Shown one piece after another: positions 38,301 to 40,000 of a DNA stretch of 40,000 bases. A program made the translations under genes and the position numbers. Below the pieces are notes generated by a model that was given only the letters and a program-made list of their open reading frames with translations, searched no databases and was not told the origin of the DNA. The stretch's first letter is position 1, and the number at the start of each line of letters is the position of its first letter. The DNA is from Adiantum capillus-veneris (Eukaryota > Streptophyta > Polypodiopsida > Polypodiales > Pteridaceae), in assembly GCA_014529385.2 (NCBI GenBank), contig CM043958.1:91931435-91971434 (forward strand). Direction: 5' to 3'.

Positions 38301-39000
38301 AAACTCTGGAAATGATACTCTATACTTGGGGTTTTATATTTGACCAACCATCTCTAATAAAACCATTTTTGAAATAGGAAAGTGTGCCTAATATGGTGTT
38401 GTCTCTCACACTTTAAAAGGTGTTTTTTTCACACTAGTGTGCGGGCAGAAGCTTAGCATAGGGCATGGATAGCAGGTATAAATACCTACTGCGTATATAT
38501 ACCCGAGACCTGATACAGCTTACTAGCTATGAGTCTAGAGACCTGGGTATGAATATGGGAACTATTGCTATTTAATTTTACCTTGGGGTGATGTAGTCTG
38601 TCTGACCGGGCTTTGCATTTAAATTAAAACAAAATAGTTAAAAACCACTTACTCTAGAAATGATACCCAAGATTTGTTTTTTTAATTTAAACAACCCTTT
38701 AGAATAAAAACAGCTTATTAACTCCTAAGACCTATTATGATTTGGAAAGTTTTCCCAAAAAATATCATATACTCACAGTGTAGAAAGGTGTTTTACACTA
38801 AGGAAATGCTAAAACTTAAGGTCAGGCTAGGATAGCAGATAAAAATACCTACTGGGGTTTAAATACCCGACCCTTAATATAATCGCTTCTAGTGGATAAA
38901 ACCGGGCTTTGACTATGGGAATATATGCTATCTTATGTTACCAAAGTTTGAGGTGGACTGTCCAACTTGGCTTCACATTGTGTTGGTCACAGTACAAATC
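38301..39000. repeat. Two diverged tandem copies of a roughly 350-bp unit
   Basis: Anchor sequences recur in the same order. GAAATGATAC is at 38,309 and 38,657, GGATAGCAG at 38,467 and 38,830 (both followed by a run reading AATACCTACTG and then ATACCCGA), and TGGGAA...TGCTAT near 38,560 and 38,920. Spacing drifts from 348 to 363, so there are indels. No coding capacity is seen. Confidence 0.7.
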
Positions 39001-39401
39001 TTTAATTTGTCATAAGCATGGCTTGAGGTCCTTCTTGCATCTACTGCACGCCACCGCTTAGGTTTTTGAGGAATGGTGTGCGATGACAGTCTTCCCCACC
39101 ATTTTTCCCTTGAGCAGTAGGTGCTGATATTGAGGAATCTTACCTGTTAACCTCCGGATTCTGCCTCCGGATCTTAGGCTATGGGGGATACTGGTGTACA
39201 TGCCTGGACTGACTTCCTCGATTGTGGGCATAACCTGTCCAACTCAACTATCCCGTCTGCTACAGAGGAGCATCAACTATATAAATATAACTTCTAAGGT
39301 GAGTTATCATACTCACATAGCTGCGTGCTCTGTTATCATTTCTCTGCGTGTGTTAGTTCAAAATTGTGCGTATTCTATCTATTGGTTGCTGTGGCTCAAA
39401 C

Positions 39402-39458
39402 ATGCCGAAGAAATCGGAGAAAGCCATTGTGGAGGCGTCATCGTCTCCTAATCTTCAG
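39402..39458 (+). CDS. Speculative first exon of a host gene
   Basis: An ATG with A at -3 opens 19 codons, MPKKSEKAIVEASSSPNLQ, ending exactly at a CAG|GTTAAC that could be a 5' splice site. A TATATAAATA element lies about 115-125 bases upstream (near 39,277). The basic start resembles a nuclear-type N-terminus. No downstream exon was identified in the remaining 540 bases. It could easily be chance. Confidence 0.15.
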
Positions 39459-40000
39459 GTTAACAGAAATTTTCTATCTTGCTCTAGGGAATTTCTATAA
39501 ACACTGTGTAGCTTTGCTGAGGCTGTTTTGAGAAAGTTTTTTTTAAAAAAACCAGTTAATTCGTTTCCGGATACTGAGCTTTCGTGTGTAAAAGGAGTAA
39601 GAGGAGATATAAGATTGGCTTGCTGTGTCATTGATGCAAGTTATGGTTTTTCTTTGACTTATGTGGTATGGGTCCGTGAAATCAGTGGAAGGGGAAATAA
39701 AAACTGGTTTTGTATGCTATATCTTTTTTTGGAGGGGATTAGTCTGATACTGTCGGCTATGGAATAATATGACTTGAGCATGTCTAATGGCATGATTAGG
39801 GAGCGGACTGCATTGGAAAAGGTAATGTTAGCTGGGATTATTCAATTGTTTGATGTATGTCTCGCTGGTCTTTACATAGAGCCAGAAATTCACAAATATC
39901 TATAAAAAAAAAGCTAAAAATAGTGTGCATGTAATGTTGGAAACCTATGTCTGCTGTAATACTAAAGAGTCGGAGTACAATTTTTACATGTGCTGACCTC
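39459..40000. other. Non-coding right end
   Basis: There are no recognisable genes. Frames of 68-85 codons on the plus strand have no known motifs. A T-run/A-run pair lies at 39,537-39,551. Confidence 0.4.

Overview
This is a retrotransposon-dominated stretch of a land-plant nuclear genome. The evidence is plant-type Ty3/gypsy elements (a chromodomain-bearing chromovirus and an OTA-type element, i.e. Athila/Tat-like, with a tRNA-Asp primer site), a Ty1/copia remnant, abundant (CT)n, (AT)n and (AC)n microsatellites, and no bacterial-style gene packing. The species cannot be determined from the sequence. No rRNA, tRNA or CRISPR array was seen, and no convincing host gene; two short open frames near the right end (37.85-38.21 kb and 39.40 kb) are weak candidates.

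Layout, left to right. 1-2.65 kb: non-coding. 2.67-3.79 kb: decayed Ty1/copia gag-protease-integrase-linker on the minus strand. 3.8-7.4 kb: non-coding, microsatellite- and minisatellite-rich, probably partly LTR-derived. 7.43-10.18 kb and 23.72-26.85 kb: the two halves of one degenerate chromovirus (minus strand), split in its reverse-transcriptase region. 10,184-23,716: the inserted element, a 13.5-kb Ty3/gypsy retrotransposon (minus strand) with two 572-bp LTRs that read as identical, a 5-bp target duplication (AAAGC), a tRNA-Asp-type primer site and a polypurine tract. 26.86-30.88 kb: mostly non-coding, with one degenerate open region and a recurring 20-bp palindrome. 30.88-35.09 kb: a second decayed Ty3/gypsy tract, apparently a mosaic of a chromovirus (gag to RNase H) and an OTA-type element (integrase onward). 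35.09-35.85 kb: a long polypyrimidine tract with a 41-nt C run. 35.85-40 kb: minisatellites, microsatellites, a diverged tandem duplication and the two weak gene candidates.

The young element reads, in its own 5'->3' order: leader with a short repeat array, gag (capsid), pol (four zinc knuckles, protease, RT, RNase H), integrase, then an unusual 3' block. That block is a second retropepsin-like domain with a canonical DTG, followed by a basic linker carrying four W-[V/I]-P-K motifs, a small overlapping frame, and a separate acidic ORF of about 140 residues. Consecutive frames from gag onward are each offset by -1. The decayed element at 30.9-32.4 kb shows the same order (integrase, retropepsin-like domain, five W-x-P-K positions), so this 3' accessory module appears to belong to an element family rather than being a one-off rearrangement. 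This is the most interesting observation in the window.
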